Positions 1 to 12,300 of a stretch of 23,359 bases of DNA are shown piece by piece (the first letter of the stretch is position 1; each line of letters opens with the position of its first letter). A program made the position numbers and the translations under genes. The notes beneath the pieces are model-generated. The model was not told where the DNA came from. It worked only from the letters and a program-made list of their open reading frames with translations, and searched no databases. Origin of the DNA: Tenderia sp965602225 (GTDB lineage Bacteria; Pseudomonadota; Gammaproteobacteria; Tenderiales; Tenderiaceae). The stretch is from contig CBFCYE010000036.1 of assembly GCA_965602225.1 (NCBI GenBank), forward strand, positions 1-23,359. Reading direction: 5' to 3'.

Positions 1-298
1 GACCCCGGGTTTGATGACGAGCACGATTAGTTTGTGGGGCGAGGGTGCGCCGAATGTATCGGCCACGTTTGATCATGCCACTGAAGCACAAAACCCGTAT
101 GTGACCGGTGGTATGTTCACATATACTGATGGTGTTGATGACACCACTGATGATGCCGATGGTAAAGATTTTGGTGGTTCTAATGGCATATACAGTTATA
201 CCGATGGGGGCTTTGATCAAAACTCAATTCCCTGGGGAAATTATATGGATCCACTGGAAGCCAATCCGTGGAGTTTTGAAAGTGCAAAGTCGCCCTAG
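1..298 (+). CDS. C-terminal end of an unknown Gly/Asp/Thr-rich protein (5' truncated)
   Basis: An open frame enters from the left edge (first full codon at base 2) and ends with TAG at 296-298. There is no stop upstream of the in-frame TTG/ATG near bases 11-16, so I read it as the tail of a longer gene rather than a complete 95-residue protein. The visible 98 or so residues are acidic and rich in Gly, Asp, Thr and aromatics. A short motif recurs in variant form, FTYTDG and about 30 residues later YSYTDG, each followed by acidic residues, which suggests a repeat or beta-strand surface protein. The composition resembles the giant protein downstream, which starts only 32 bases later on the same strand, so the two are probably co-transcribed. 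No family is recognised. Confidence 0.6.
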   Translation, partial: TPGLMTSTISLWGEGAPNVSATFDHATEAQNPYVTGGMFTYTDGVDDTTDDADGKDFGGSNGIYSYTDGGFDQNSIPWGNYMDPLEANPWSFESAKSP

Positions 299-330
299 TG
301 GCTGGTGAAGTGAAAAGCGTAGGTTGAATT

Positions 331-3300
331 ATGAAGCTGGATGTGAAGACAAAGGGTAGCAATAAGCAGCGCAGGGCAGCGATGAATATCGTTCGCTGGC
401 AGCTGTTGCCGTTGTTGCTCGTCTCGTCTGTTGTTTCTGCTGCCACCTTTAATCAGACTGACTGGAGTACTGGCGTCACGGCCAATACCGCTGTTGACCC
501 AACCAATCAAACCGGTTGGACGGAGGCTTCCAGTAAAGATGCTGGTATTGCTACCAGCACCGACCTGACCATCTCGCCTGCTGCCAGCAGCGTTACCCAT
601 ACCCGCACTGATAGCACCGAATTTGGTACTGGTATCAACTTTCAAACGCATAACACCAAGACTGATTTCTCCGGTGCTGGCACATTACTAACCGATACCC
701 AGGTGAATAACGGTGCTGTAGGCATCAAGCCCGCTACCTTGGTCTCTGCCTGGGCTGATAAGGCAGGCACCGCCTGGGATGTGACTCTTCCGTACGCTGG
801 GGCCAATGCCTTCTTTGCCGATCTGGACGGTGATGGTGATCTGGATATGATGGCTGCCAGCTCTCAACGTGTGCATGGTTATCGCAATACGGGTACTGAT
901 GCCAGTCCGGCCTGGACTGCAGAGTCTGGTTGGGATATTGCTGCGCCGCTTTATGCTGGTTCTTGGGTTAATAATACGCAAACAGCCCTGGGTGATATGG
1001 ATGGTGATGGTGATTACGACTTGTTGCTGTCTCATTCGGGTAGAGCGATTCATGCCTTTGAAAACACGGGTGATAGCAGCGGTCCTGTCTGGACAGAAAA
1101 AACAGCCTGGAATTTAGCATCAGGGGAGACAGCAACGGTGGCCTGGAAGCTAACCTTGGCGGACCTGGATGGTGATGGTGTGCCAGAGGCTCTTATAGGT
1201 GGTAACCATGGCTCTGGCGTGACGAATGTCTATAGCTTTGATGAAACACCCGCAGACACTGTTACGTACTGGGTGCGAGAGGCTGCCTGGGATCCGCCAG
1301 GTGGCGCAGGCTATGGTGCGGTGCCGAGGCCAGCGGCTGGCGATCTGGATGGTGATGGTCTCCTAGATCTGACAGTTGGTTGGAGAACTCAAACGAATCT
1401 AATGCTGGTAACTAATACCGGCACAGCGAGCGCACCTGCCTGGTCGGATAATGGTTTTACTGGCGCCGGTGGCGTAGGCACTGTTTTAGATAATGGCTCT
1501 GGCTACGATTACCCTGCCTTGGTTGATTTTGATAGTGATGGTGATCTTGATATTATGGTGGGATTGTCAGGTTCTGCCACACTGACCGCCTATGAAAACA
1601 GCAGTACTACCTATAATACTGCGGGCACCTATACTTCTGCCGTGATTGATACCGGCTCGGGTAATGTCGGTTACACCATCTTGGATTACAGTGTTGTTAC
1701 CCCTGCTGGTACAACCCTGAGCATGGATGTGCGTTCTGGCCCAACCGCGTCACCGGATGCGGCCTGGACTGACTGGGCCGACAACACCGGTATTACCAAT
1801 GGTGCTGATATCTCGGCCATGGGCAGTGGCCGTTATTTTCAATACCGCGCCAATATGTCTACCACAGATACCTCAGTAACGCCGCTGTTAACCAATATCA
1901 CCGTTAACTACACCGCCTATCCGTTGGCAACAAGCGTTAACTACGCAGGCAATAAGCTTTCGTTGTTGCCAACAAACGCACCAATTACCTGGACAACGCA
2001 AACTGCCTGGGATGTGCTGGATGTGGGTGAGAATACACAGCAGCCAGCATTGGGAGACTTAGATGGTGATGGTGTTCTCGATCTGGTGCTTGGTGACAAC
2101 TATGGTTATGAAGCAGAGGCAAAGCGGGGTACCGGTTCGCCTTTTTGGACTACGCACGCGGCATTTCAGATTGATTTTACGGACCACGCAGATGTTGCCG
2201 CTTACCACCACTCGGCGTCCCCCCGTCTTGCAGACTTGGATGGTGATGGTGATCTCGATGCGCTTGTTGGCGTATTTCGTACCAATAATGTAGACGATAC
2301 AACAGTTCATGCCTATGAAAACACCGGATCAACCTCTTCTCCTGTCTGGACGCATAAGCAAGCCTGGGAGTTAACCGCGCCGACAACGTATGCCTACCCT
2401 GCTTTTGCTGATCTGGATAATGATGGTGATTTTGACCTGATTCTCGGCAATAAAGTTGGTTGGGTGGTGGCTTATCGTAACGATGACATTGGCTCAGGCC
2501 CCGTTTGGACGGCCAATAGCGCGTGGGATATGACTGGGGATGTTGGTGGTTACGCTATAACCCCTGAGCTGGCTGATGTTGACGGCGATGGCGATTATGA
2601 CCTGTTTCTTGGTGATGCCACTAACAATAAGTCTCATGCCTATGAAAATGTTGGCACTATAACCAATCCAGTATGGAACAATAATGATAGTTGGGATGTG
2701 CCGGGCGGTAAGTCACCCGCAGCCGCCGACTTTGATGATGATGGTGATATAGATTTTCTGGTGGGCAATGGCAATGGTCAGGATTTGCTTGGCTATCAAA
2801 ATAGCGCCACTCGTACCTATGCAAGTTCAGGCACCTTTGAATCAGGCATTATAGATTTTGCTGGTGCCACCTTTACCACCTTGGGTTACACCGAAAATAT
2901 TCGTACCGGCACCGGTGTCACAGTCTCAGTGCGGGCCGGTAATACGGCAACACCGGGTGGGGTTTGGACTGGCTGGACTGCCGTTGCCAATGGCGGCGAT
3001 ATTTCGGGCTATAACGGTTATCGTTATATGCAATATAAGGTAGCGATGACGGCCAATGGTGGCAATAGTCTTTCACCTGAAGTGGCTGATGTCAGTATTA
3101 ATTACACCAGTCTGCCTTCACCCAGTGCGCTGATTTCATCTGCTTATGACACCGGTGTGGTGGGCAATTTTGTGATTGGTTTGAGCTGGACTGAGACCCT
3201 GGTTGCCAGTTCTGCTGTTCAGATTCAACTACGAACTTCACCTGACAATGCCACGTGGACTGCCTGGGTTGGCCCAGATGGCACCAACGCCACCTATTGG

Positions 3301-6300
3301 AATTCGGCCAATAATCATGGCGGTGGCTGTTCAGGAACGGGCAGCATAACCTGTTCAACAATGGCATCTATGTTTAAAGATGGTGCTAGTGATCAGTGGT
3401 TCCAATACCAGGTTTCCTTGGTGGCCAATGGCGCAACTACGCCGACATTTTCTGATGTCACGCTGGAATATGTTCCAGTGTTACCGCCGGGCATCACCCT
3501 GAGCAAAACCACCGGCCTGGTGACGACAGAAGCTTTGGGCACAGATACTTTTACTGTTGTTCTGGATAGCGCACCAACGGCTGATGTAACGATAACGCTT
3601 AGCAGTGATACCGCCTCAGAGGCAGAGCCGACTGTAGGCAGTCTGACATTTACACCCTCTGGTGGCGGCATCTGGAGTACGCCTCAGCTTGTGACCATTG
3701 CTGGTGTGGGTGACTTGATTGATGATGGCGATATAGGCTTTATTATTTCGGTTAATCCAAGCAGTGCTGGCGATGCAGCTTACGATGCCCTGGCCACCCT
3801 GACCGTGACCGGCACCAACACCGATGATGATACCGCGGGTGTAACGGTGACACCGACATCGGGCCTGACAGTGAGTGAGTCAGGCACAACTAACGATACC
3901 TTTACTGTGGTGCTTGATAGTCAACCGCTTGCTGATGTGGTTGCTGGCCTATCTGTTGATGATGTGACTGAGGCGACGGTTTCTCCTGCCTCGTTAGTCT
4001 TTACTCCGGCCAACTGGTTTACTGCGCAGACGGTAACTGTGACGGCTATCGATGATGGTGTTGATGATGGTGATATTGCGTTTAATGTCGTCACTGCAGT
4101 AACAACAAGTGCGGGTGATGGTAACTATCACGGTTTGAATCCTGATGACGTCAGTGTGACTGCGATTGATGATGATACGGTAGCTATCATTGTTAACCCT
4201 GTTTCAACCTTAACCACAACTGAGGCGGGTGGTACTGATTCTTTTACCGTTGTTCTGGGTAGTGAGCCACTCTCTAATGTCACCATCACTGCCACCACTT
4301 CGAATGGTACTGAGGGGGTAGCCAATCCTGGACAGCTAACCTTTAGCAGCGGCAACTGGAATGTGCCACAGACGATAACTGTTACTGGTAATGATGATGG
4401 TAATGATGATGGCGATATCTATTACACAATCTTTCTGGGCAATGCCAGCAGTGCCGACCCTACCTATGATGGTTATGTTTTGTCGCATCTTACGGCGGTT
4501 AATGCCGATGATGATAGTCCTGGAATTGTGGTATCGCCTAGTTCTGGTCTGGTGACAACTGAGGCGGGTGGCGTAGCATTTTTCAGGGTTAGCCTGAATA
4601 GCCAACCAACGGCTTTGGTGACGGTGAGTATTAGCAGTAACGATGCTGGCGAAGGTTCTATACCCACCACATCTATCGTGTTTGATTCTGGTAACTGGGA
4701 TCAAGCGCAGCCCGTCAGTGTTGTTGGGGTTAATGATCCAGGTGATGACGGTGATGTGGTTTACACCGTGACTGTCGCGACGGTGTCGGGCGGTGACACA
4801 AGCTATAACGCTGTGGCATCGGCTGACGTTACACTGACCAATGTTGATGATGACGGCGTAGGTGTAAGCGGGAATGCCTTTTCGCAGAGTAATTGGTCTG
4901 TGGGTACGGTAGGAAATGCCGCGGCGTGTACAGGCATGAACGGCGTTTGGGTGGATTCTCAATGCACGCTTGTCGATCCCGATAACCAGTCAGGTTGGTT
5001 AGCTTATTACAGCAAAGAGAATGGTATTGAGGTGGTTAATGCCGGTGCCGATCTGCGTTCGGCGATTGCCAGCAAGACCCTGAGGCATAGTAGCAATGCT
5101 GACTTTGCCATCTCTGCCAGCGCTCAGACCTTTACTACCTATGATGAGTTTTCAACCGGTGCTAGCCTAAGTACCGTTCAGGTCAATAACGGCGCGGTTG
5201 CTCTTACCCCAACAGCCTTGTCTGCCTCTTGGGCAACTAATGCGGCTTGGGATCATACTCTTCCCACCATTGGTTCTAACGCTAGTTTTGCCGATCTGGA
5301 TGGTGACTCTGATCTGGATATGATCGCCGCAGGCTCGCAATATGTGTATGGCTATCGCAACACAGGGTCGGATGCTAATCCTGTATGGGCAGCTGTCCAG
5401 GGTTGGAACATTGGTGCGACCACGCTTGGTTGGGCTAATGCGATTAATACAGCGCTAGCTGATATTGATCAGGATGGTGATTATGACCTGTTGTTGGCTC
5501 ATCAGAGTCAAGCGGTTGTTGCATTTGAAAATACCGGTGATGCGAGCAATGCAATTTGGACCCGGAAATCAGAGTGGGATTTGGCCTCAGCCACTGGCCT
5601 GGGAAATCCTTACAAAATAGCGCTGGATGACCTGACCGGTAATGGCGTTCCAGATTTGATTGTTGGTGGTCTCTATTCAAGCGCCAAGATGGTTGCCTAT
5701 AGTTTTAATGGCACCACTTGGGTTTATCAGTCAACCTGGAATCCACCTGGTATTTACAGTAGCGCTCCAAAGGCCGCGATCGGTGATTTCGATGGTGATG
5801 GTGATCCTGACATCACCGTGGGTTGGGGTAATAAAACTAATCTGCAGCTGATTACCAATAATAACGCGGGGCTGCCTAGCACCCCGAATAACTGGACCGA
5901 TAGTGGCTTTACCGGCGCATTGATCAGCAATGGTACTGCTTTTGATTATCCTGGCCTGGCTGATATGGATGGTGATGGTGATCTGGATCTGATGATAGGT
6001 GCATCAGATACAGCAACCATGCTGGGTTATGAAAACAACGGTACCATCTATAACGCTTCGGGTATCTATACCTCACCAACGATAGATACGGGTAGTCATG
6101 ATGGTTTTACCACGCTGGATTACACGGCGAGCATACCTGCTAATACCACGCTGACAATCGATGTGCGTGCCGCTGACTCGGCCGACCTTGTTACGACTAA
6201 CGCAACGGGCTGGATCACGGGCGTTGCCAATGGTGCAGATGTTTCAGCCGCGCTTGGTAGTCGTCGTTATTTTCAATATAGAGCGAATCTCGATAACACA

Positions 6301-9300
6301 GATACGGCTGTGACACCGGTGTTGACGGATCTCGCGATCAACTATGTTACCTATCCGTATGGCGATAACGTTGTTGCTGCCAATGATGCGCTGAGCCTGG
6401 AAATACTTTCTAAAACTGTGGTCTGGACCAGTGAGAATGCTTGGGATCACGATATTGGTACTGGTACCCCTGATGGTAATAATAGCTATCCAAAACCATC
6501 GTTTGGTGATATCGACGGCGATGGTGATTTGGATATGCTGCGTGGCGATAACTGGTCACAAAAAATTGGCTTTTATGAAAACGACGGTACCAATACCTGG
6601 AACTACAGAACAGATTGGAAACTCTACTGTTGTGGTGGCTGGGGTAACACTATTCCTGCGCTGGCGGATATGGATAATGATGGTGACCTCGATGTAATGT
6701 TGGGTTCTGTATTGTCGACTGTAGTGGCCTTTGAAAACCTCGGTGATGCCAGTGCGCCAGTCTGGGACACTAATGTTCCTGCTGATCAAAGACTGGCCTG
6801 GAATATAATCAAGGGGGGTAATGGTAATACCTCTATTGATCTGGCTGATCTGGATGGCGATGGTGACCTGGATGCCATGGTGGGGGATAGTGCCGGAACT
6901 AATGTTGTTTGGGCTTATGAAAATATCGGTACCAAGTCCGCTCCTGCTTGGCAGGCAAACAGCAGCTGGAATCTGTATGAGTCTCAATGTTTGGGTTGTA
7001 ATTGGTATGCCGTGGCGCCTGCCTTCGCTGATTTAGATGGTGATGGTGATTTCGATGTCATCCTGGCTAATCGAGGTGGTGACAGGAAACCATATGCCTA
7101 TAGAAATGTTGGCGATAGCACTACACCGTTGTGGGAGCGTTACTCCGACTGGGATCCTGTCAATACAGGTATAGGTGCATTTTATGAGTTGGCTGACCTG
7201 GATGATGATGGTGATGTGGATTTGCTGCATGGCTCAGATATTTCAAATATTGATGGTTATCGTAATACCGGTGTAACTACTTATGCCGCATCTGGCTCTT
7301 ATACTTCAGAGGTTCTTGAAATTGGCGGTCATCTTGGTTTTACCACGGTCGATTATGATGCCTCCATTCGTACAGGAACAACGCTATCGGTAGAGATTCG
7401 TTCTGGTAATACGGCTGATCCAAGTGGCTGGGCTGGTTGGCAGACCTTTGCTAATGGCGCAGATATTTCCGCTTTTGGTACTAATAGTTATGTCCAGTAT
7501 CGCGTCAATATGGCGGCGAATGGAGCAAATACTGCTGCCCCGAGCTTTTATAGTATTGGTTTTAATTACAGTGGTGTAGCCCTGGATGAATCACTGATTT
7601 CAAATCCTTACGACACGACTGTTGCAACTAACCTGATTAGCGGGCTTGCCTGGAGCGAGACCCTGGCGGCAGATACGGATGTCAGAATACAAATCCGTGC
7701 CGCGGCTGATAATGCCGGGGCACCAGGTATCTGGACCGATTGGGTTGGACCTGATGGTAACTCTGGCAGTTACTGGAACTCGGTCAATACCTATGCGGGT
7801 GGTTGTAGCGGTACGGGCGCGATCAGTTGTACAACATTGCCAGCTATTCTGAGAAACGGTTCAGGTAACCAGTGGCTGCAATACAAGATAGTGTTGGTTT
7901 CAACCGGTTTTAATCAGGCGCTGCTTTCTGATATTGGTATTTATTATGAGACGGGGGCCGCTGCGGGCGCCAAGGTGATTTTAAGTACCACGACACTAAG
8001 TACTACTGAAGATGTTGGTGTTACACCAACAGACACCTTCACTGTTTCTTTGGATGCTGATCCAGCTTCACCAGTGACTATGTTGTTCAGTAGTGGTGAT
8101 TTGACTGAAGGCACCGTATCACCATCCTCGCTGACATTCTCGGCGGGTGATATCGGACCAAAAACAGTCACTGTTACTTCAGTGGATGATGCGGTTCGTG
8201 ATCTGGATATCGCCTATACAGTCTTTACTTCAGCAACAATCAGTGATGATGCCAATTACAATAACTTGGTTGTTAGTGATGTATCGGTAACCAATGTTGA
8301 TGATGATCTCGCCGCTGGCGGTGTGACGGTGACACCGGTGACTGGTTTGGTTACGTCAGAGGCAGGTGCCACCGCAACCTTTAGTATTGTGCTGAATAGT
8401 GCGCCTACCCAGATGGTGACTATTTTCGCCTCCAGTAGCGATGAGACAGAAGGCATTGCTACGCCTGCAGTTATTGACTTTACCACGCTTAATTGGATGA
8501 CTCCTCAAATAGTGACGGTTACCGGTCAGGATGAGGTGTTGTTTGACCAGAATGTTGCCTACACCATTATCAATAGTGTGACTTCTAGTACTGACCCCAA
8601 CTACAGTGGTCTGGATGTGCCTGATGTCTCGGTGACCAATACTGATAATGAAGCCGCTGAGGTGACTATCACGGCAGATGATGTTGTGAATGGTCTGACC
8701 GTGAATGAGAACGGTGGTGCACGAACCTTTGGCATTACTCTGGCTAGTCAGCCTCAGCCAGGCACCAGTGTGATGTTTAGTCTGTCTTCATCTGATTTGA
8801 CTGAAGGTTCGGTGCTGCCATTTATGCCAATGACATTTACTTCATCCAATTGGAATGTGCCGCAGTTGGGTACAGTGTTTGGCGTGGAAGATAATGTTAT
8901 CGATGGTGATGTAGATTTTAATATTGTCACCTCTGCATTTATCAGTTCGGATTCAAATTTTAATGGCATAAATCCGCCAGATATTGTGGCCACAAATGTG
9001 GATAACGATGGTGTCTATACCATCACTGTTTCCCCGGTTACGGGGCTGGCGACAACTGAAGATGGCGGTTATGAAATCTTTAATGTCACGCTTTCATCAG
9101 CGCCTAGTGCCGATGTCATTATTAGTCTGACCAGCTCAGATCCGGGCGAAGGTTTTGTCAAAGACTACGTTGTTCTTACGCCGGATGGCATAACCTGGCG
9201 TGGAGAAACTGTAAGGGTTACCGGGATTGATGACAATATTGTCGATGCTGATCAGGCCTACACTATAGTCACAGGCGTGGCAGTGAGTGCGGATCCTAAT

Positions 9301-12300
9301 TTCAATGGTATTGATCCGGCCGATGTCTCGTTGACCAATACCAGTACCAATGCCAAATATATTGACCTGGGTCAGGCGGGTGCCAATGCCGGTCGCTCTG
9401 TTGCCTATGCCGATGTCAATGGCGATGGCTATGATGATGCTGTAGTTGGTGCACCTAACTATGATGGCAGCTTTGCCAATGGTGGTCAGGTGGTTGTCTA
9501 TCATGGTTCGTCTAACGGTGTTGTTTACGCGTCGTCATGGAGTGCTGAGGGTGATCAGTTAGATGCCTTCTTTGGACATGCGGTTGCCAATGCTGGTGAT
9601 GTCAATAAGGATGGTTATGAAGACATTATTGTTGGTGCCTATGGCCATGATAACGGTGGCGTGGATGAAGGTCAGGTCTATATCTATCATGGTTCTGCGT
9701 CAGGGCTTGAGGCAACGCCAGCTCGAACATTGAGTAGTGCAGTTGGAAGTGCCTTGTTTGGTTATTCGGTAGCCTCTGCCGGTGATGTCGATAATGATAC
9801 TTATAGTGATGTGATCATCGGTGCCTATGGTGAAGACAAGGTCTATATCTATCACGGTTCGGCCGGTGGTATCGCTGCTACTGCGGCACAAACCTTGACG
9901 GGTGATCAGGTAGGGTCTCAGTTTGGTATTTCGGTATCGGGTGCGGTGGATGTCAATGGTGATAACTACGATGATGTGATTGTTGGCGCTAGTCTATATG
10001 ACAACGGTAATACCGATGAAGGTCGCGTGTTTGCATTTCATGGTGGCGCAGCGGGTGTTGTTGCCAGTGTTGCATGGAGTATGGATGTTGATCAGGATAA
10101 TGCCTATTTTGGTCATTCTGTTGCCGGTGTCGGTGATGTCAATAAAGATGGTTATGATGATGTGCTGATCGGTGCCTATGGTTATGACAATGGTCATACG
10201 GATGAAGGTCGTATTTATGCTTATCTCGGTTCGGCAAGTGGTTTGTCTGCAACAGTGAATGCTGCGATTGAGTCTAATCAGGATGGTGCCTTCTACGGCT
10301 ATGCAGTTGGTCGTGCTGGTGATGTGAATAATGACGGTTATGACGATGTTATTGTTGGCGCGCCTTCCTATGATAATGGTGAGGCCAATGAAGGTCGTGC
10401 GATTGTCTATTATGGTTCCGCTAGCGGGGTTAATTCAACGGTTGGTCTGAGTTTTGAAAGTGATCAGGCTGATGCCAATCTTGGTGTTTCGGTTTCAGGT
10501 GGCGGCTATTTTAATGGTGATTCCTATGCTGACTTGATTGCCGGCGCAGATTTATATGATGCTACTCAGACCGATGAAGGGCGTGGTTTTATGTATCGCT
10601 CACCACCACAGGCCTTTGGAGTAACGGTAACACCGACTAGCGGTTTGCAGACATCTGAAGCTGGGGGTTCAACCACATTTACTGTTGTGCTTGATGCCCC
10701 GCCAAGCGCTAATGTGGTTGTTGAGTCTTTTGTTGGTGATGCGAGTGAAGGCAAAATCGCATCAAGTGCCTTGATGACGTTTACGCCAGTTAACTGGAAT
10801 GTTCCTCAGACCATTCTTATCTCCAGTGTGAATGATGATATTGATGATGGCGATGTCTTTTATAATATAGTCAGTATCGCACGCAGTTCGGATAGTAACT
10901 ATGATGGCTTTGCTGTTGATACTGTCTCTGTCATGAATAGCAATGATGATTTTTCAGTCAATGTTGCAGCCACAGATATGAGTATTGCTGAGACAGGGGC
11001 CGATACCGGTACCTTTACATTTAGCCGCACCGGTGGTCTTTCGGCTTCCTTGAATGTTTTCTTCGCCGTCGGTGGAACGGCAGTCAATAGCATTGATTAT
11101 TCAGGTCTGTTTGGTTTCGCGGTGATACCGGCTGGGCAGAGTTCGGTTGATGTGGTTGTTACGCCAGCGGATGACGCCTTTATTGATCCGGGTGAAACCG
11201 TCAGCGTGACAGTTTTGTCTCATGCTAATTATCTTTTGGGTACGAATATTACTGCGGCCATGACTATTGTCGATAATGATGCGGCCGGCATCACGGTCTC
11301 ACCTGTTACTGGGCTTGTTACTAATGAGGCCGGTGGTAGTGCCAGCTTTACCGTAGTGCTTAATACGGCGCCTAGTGTTGATGTCAGCATTGCCTTGAGT
11401 AGTGATACAACAGCAGAAGGCTTACCATCAATTGGTAGTCTGACGTTTACATCTGGCAATTGGAATGTACCGCAGACAGTGACTGTGACTGGTCAAAATG
11501 ATGCGGTTATCGATGGTGATGTGCCTTATAACATCATTACAGCGGCGGCGGTGAGTGGTGACGGCAATTACAGCGGTGTTAACGCCAGTGATGTTGCGCT
11601 AACCAATGCCGATGATGATGTCCTGCCAAATATTTCAATCGCAGCAACAACAGCAAATATCTCTGAGGCAGGTGGTACAGGGACTATCAGGGTTAGTCGT
11701 ACCGGTTCTACCGCTGCGGCATTGACGGTGAATTTTTCTACCTCTTCATCAACAGCAACAAGTGGTGAAGATTACTATGTCATCGGTACGGCAGTGGTGA
11801 TCCCTGCGGGTAGCAGTAGCGTCGATATAGCCGTGGTTGCAATCGATGATGCTGCCGTTGAAGGTGATGAGTCTGTCACGGCGTCGTTAGTGAATGGCAG
11901 TGGCTACATCGTTGCTCAAGCCAATACCGCGACAGTGATTATTGATGATGATGATCAACTGCAATTGCCGGTTGCCAACTTTGCGCTTGATCAGAGTGTC
12001 GGCGATGGTTCTAGTGTGACCGTGAACGTCTTTCTGGATTTGCCTGCTGTGGATGCGGTTACCTATCCGGTTTCAATCCCTTATACCGTCACCGGTACGG
12101 CGGCCAATCCGGCTGACCATGATGCCGCAAGTGGCACGATAGTGATTCCATCGGGTAAAACTGCTTCACTGCCCTTTAATGTGGTTGATGATGGGCTGGG
12201 TGATGCAGATCAAACAGTCATCTTTACCATGGGTACCTTGGTTAACGCTGTATCTGGTGCGCATAACAGCCATACCGTGACGATTATTGAAGACAATAAG

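Noticed and set aside
4336..4962. Long - strand open frame (208 codons) inside the giant gene
   Set aside because: It lies antisense to clearly coding beta-repeat sequence; its Ile/Thr/His-rich translation mirrors GAT/GGT/ACC codons read backwards and has no ribosome site or family motif.
6541..6549. RGD tripeptide in module copy 2
   Set aside because: It sits in a propeller loop where copy 1 reads LGD, so it is one substitution from the normal motif and carries no support as an integrin-binding site.
820..10530. Periodic short repeats resembling a CRISPR or satellite array
   Set aside because: The repeats are in frame, encode DxDxDG or FG-GAP motifs, and the sequences between them are coding and conserved between module copies.
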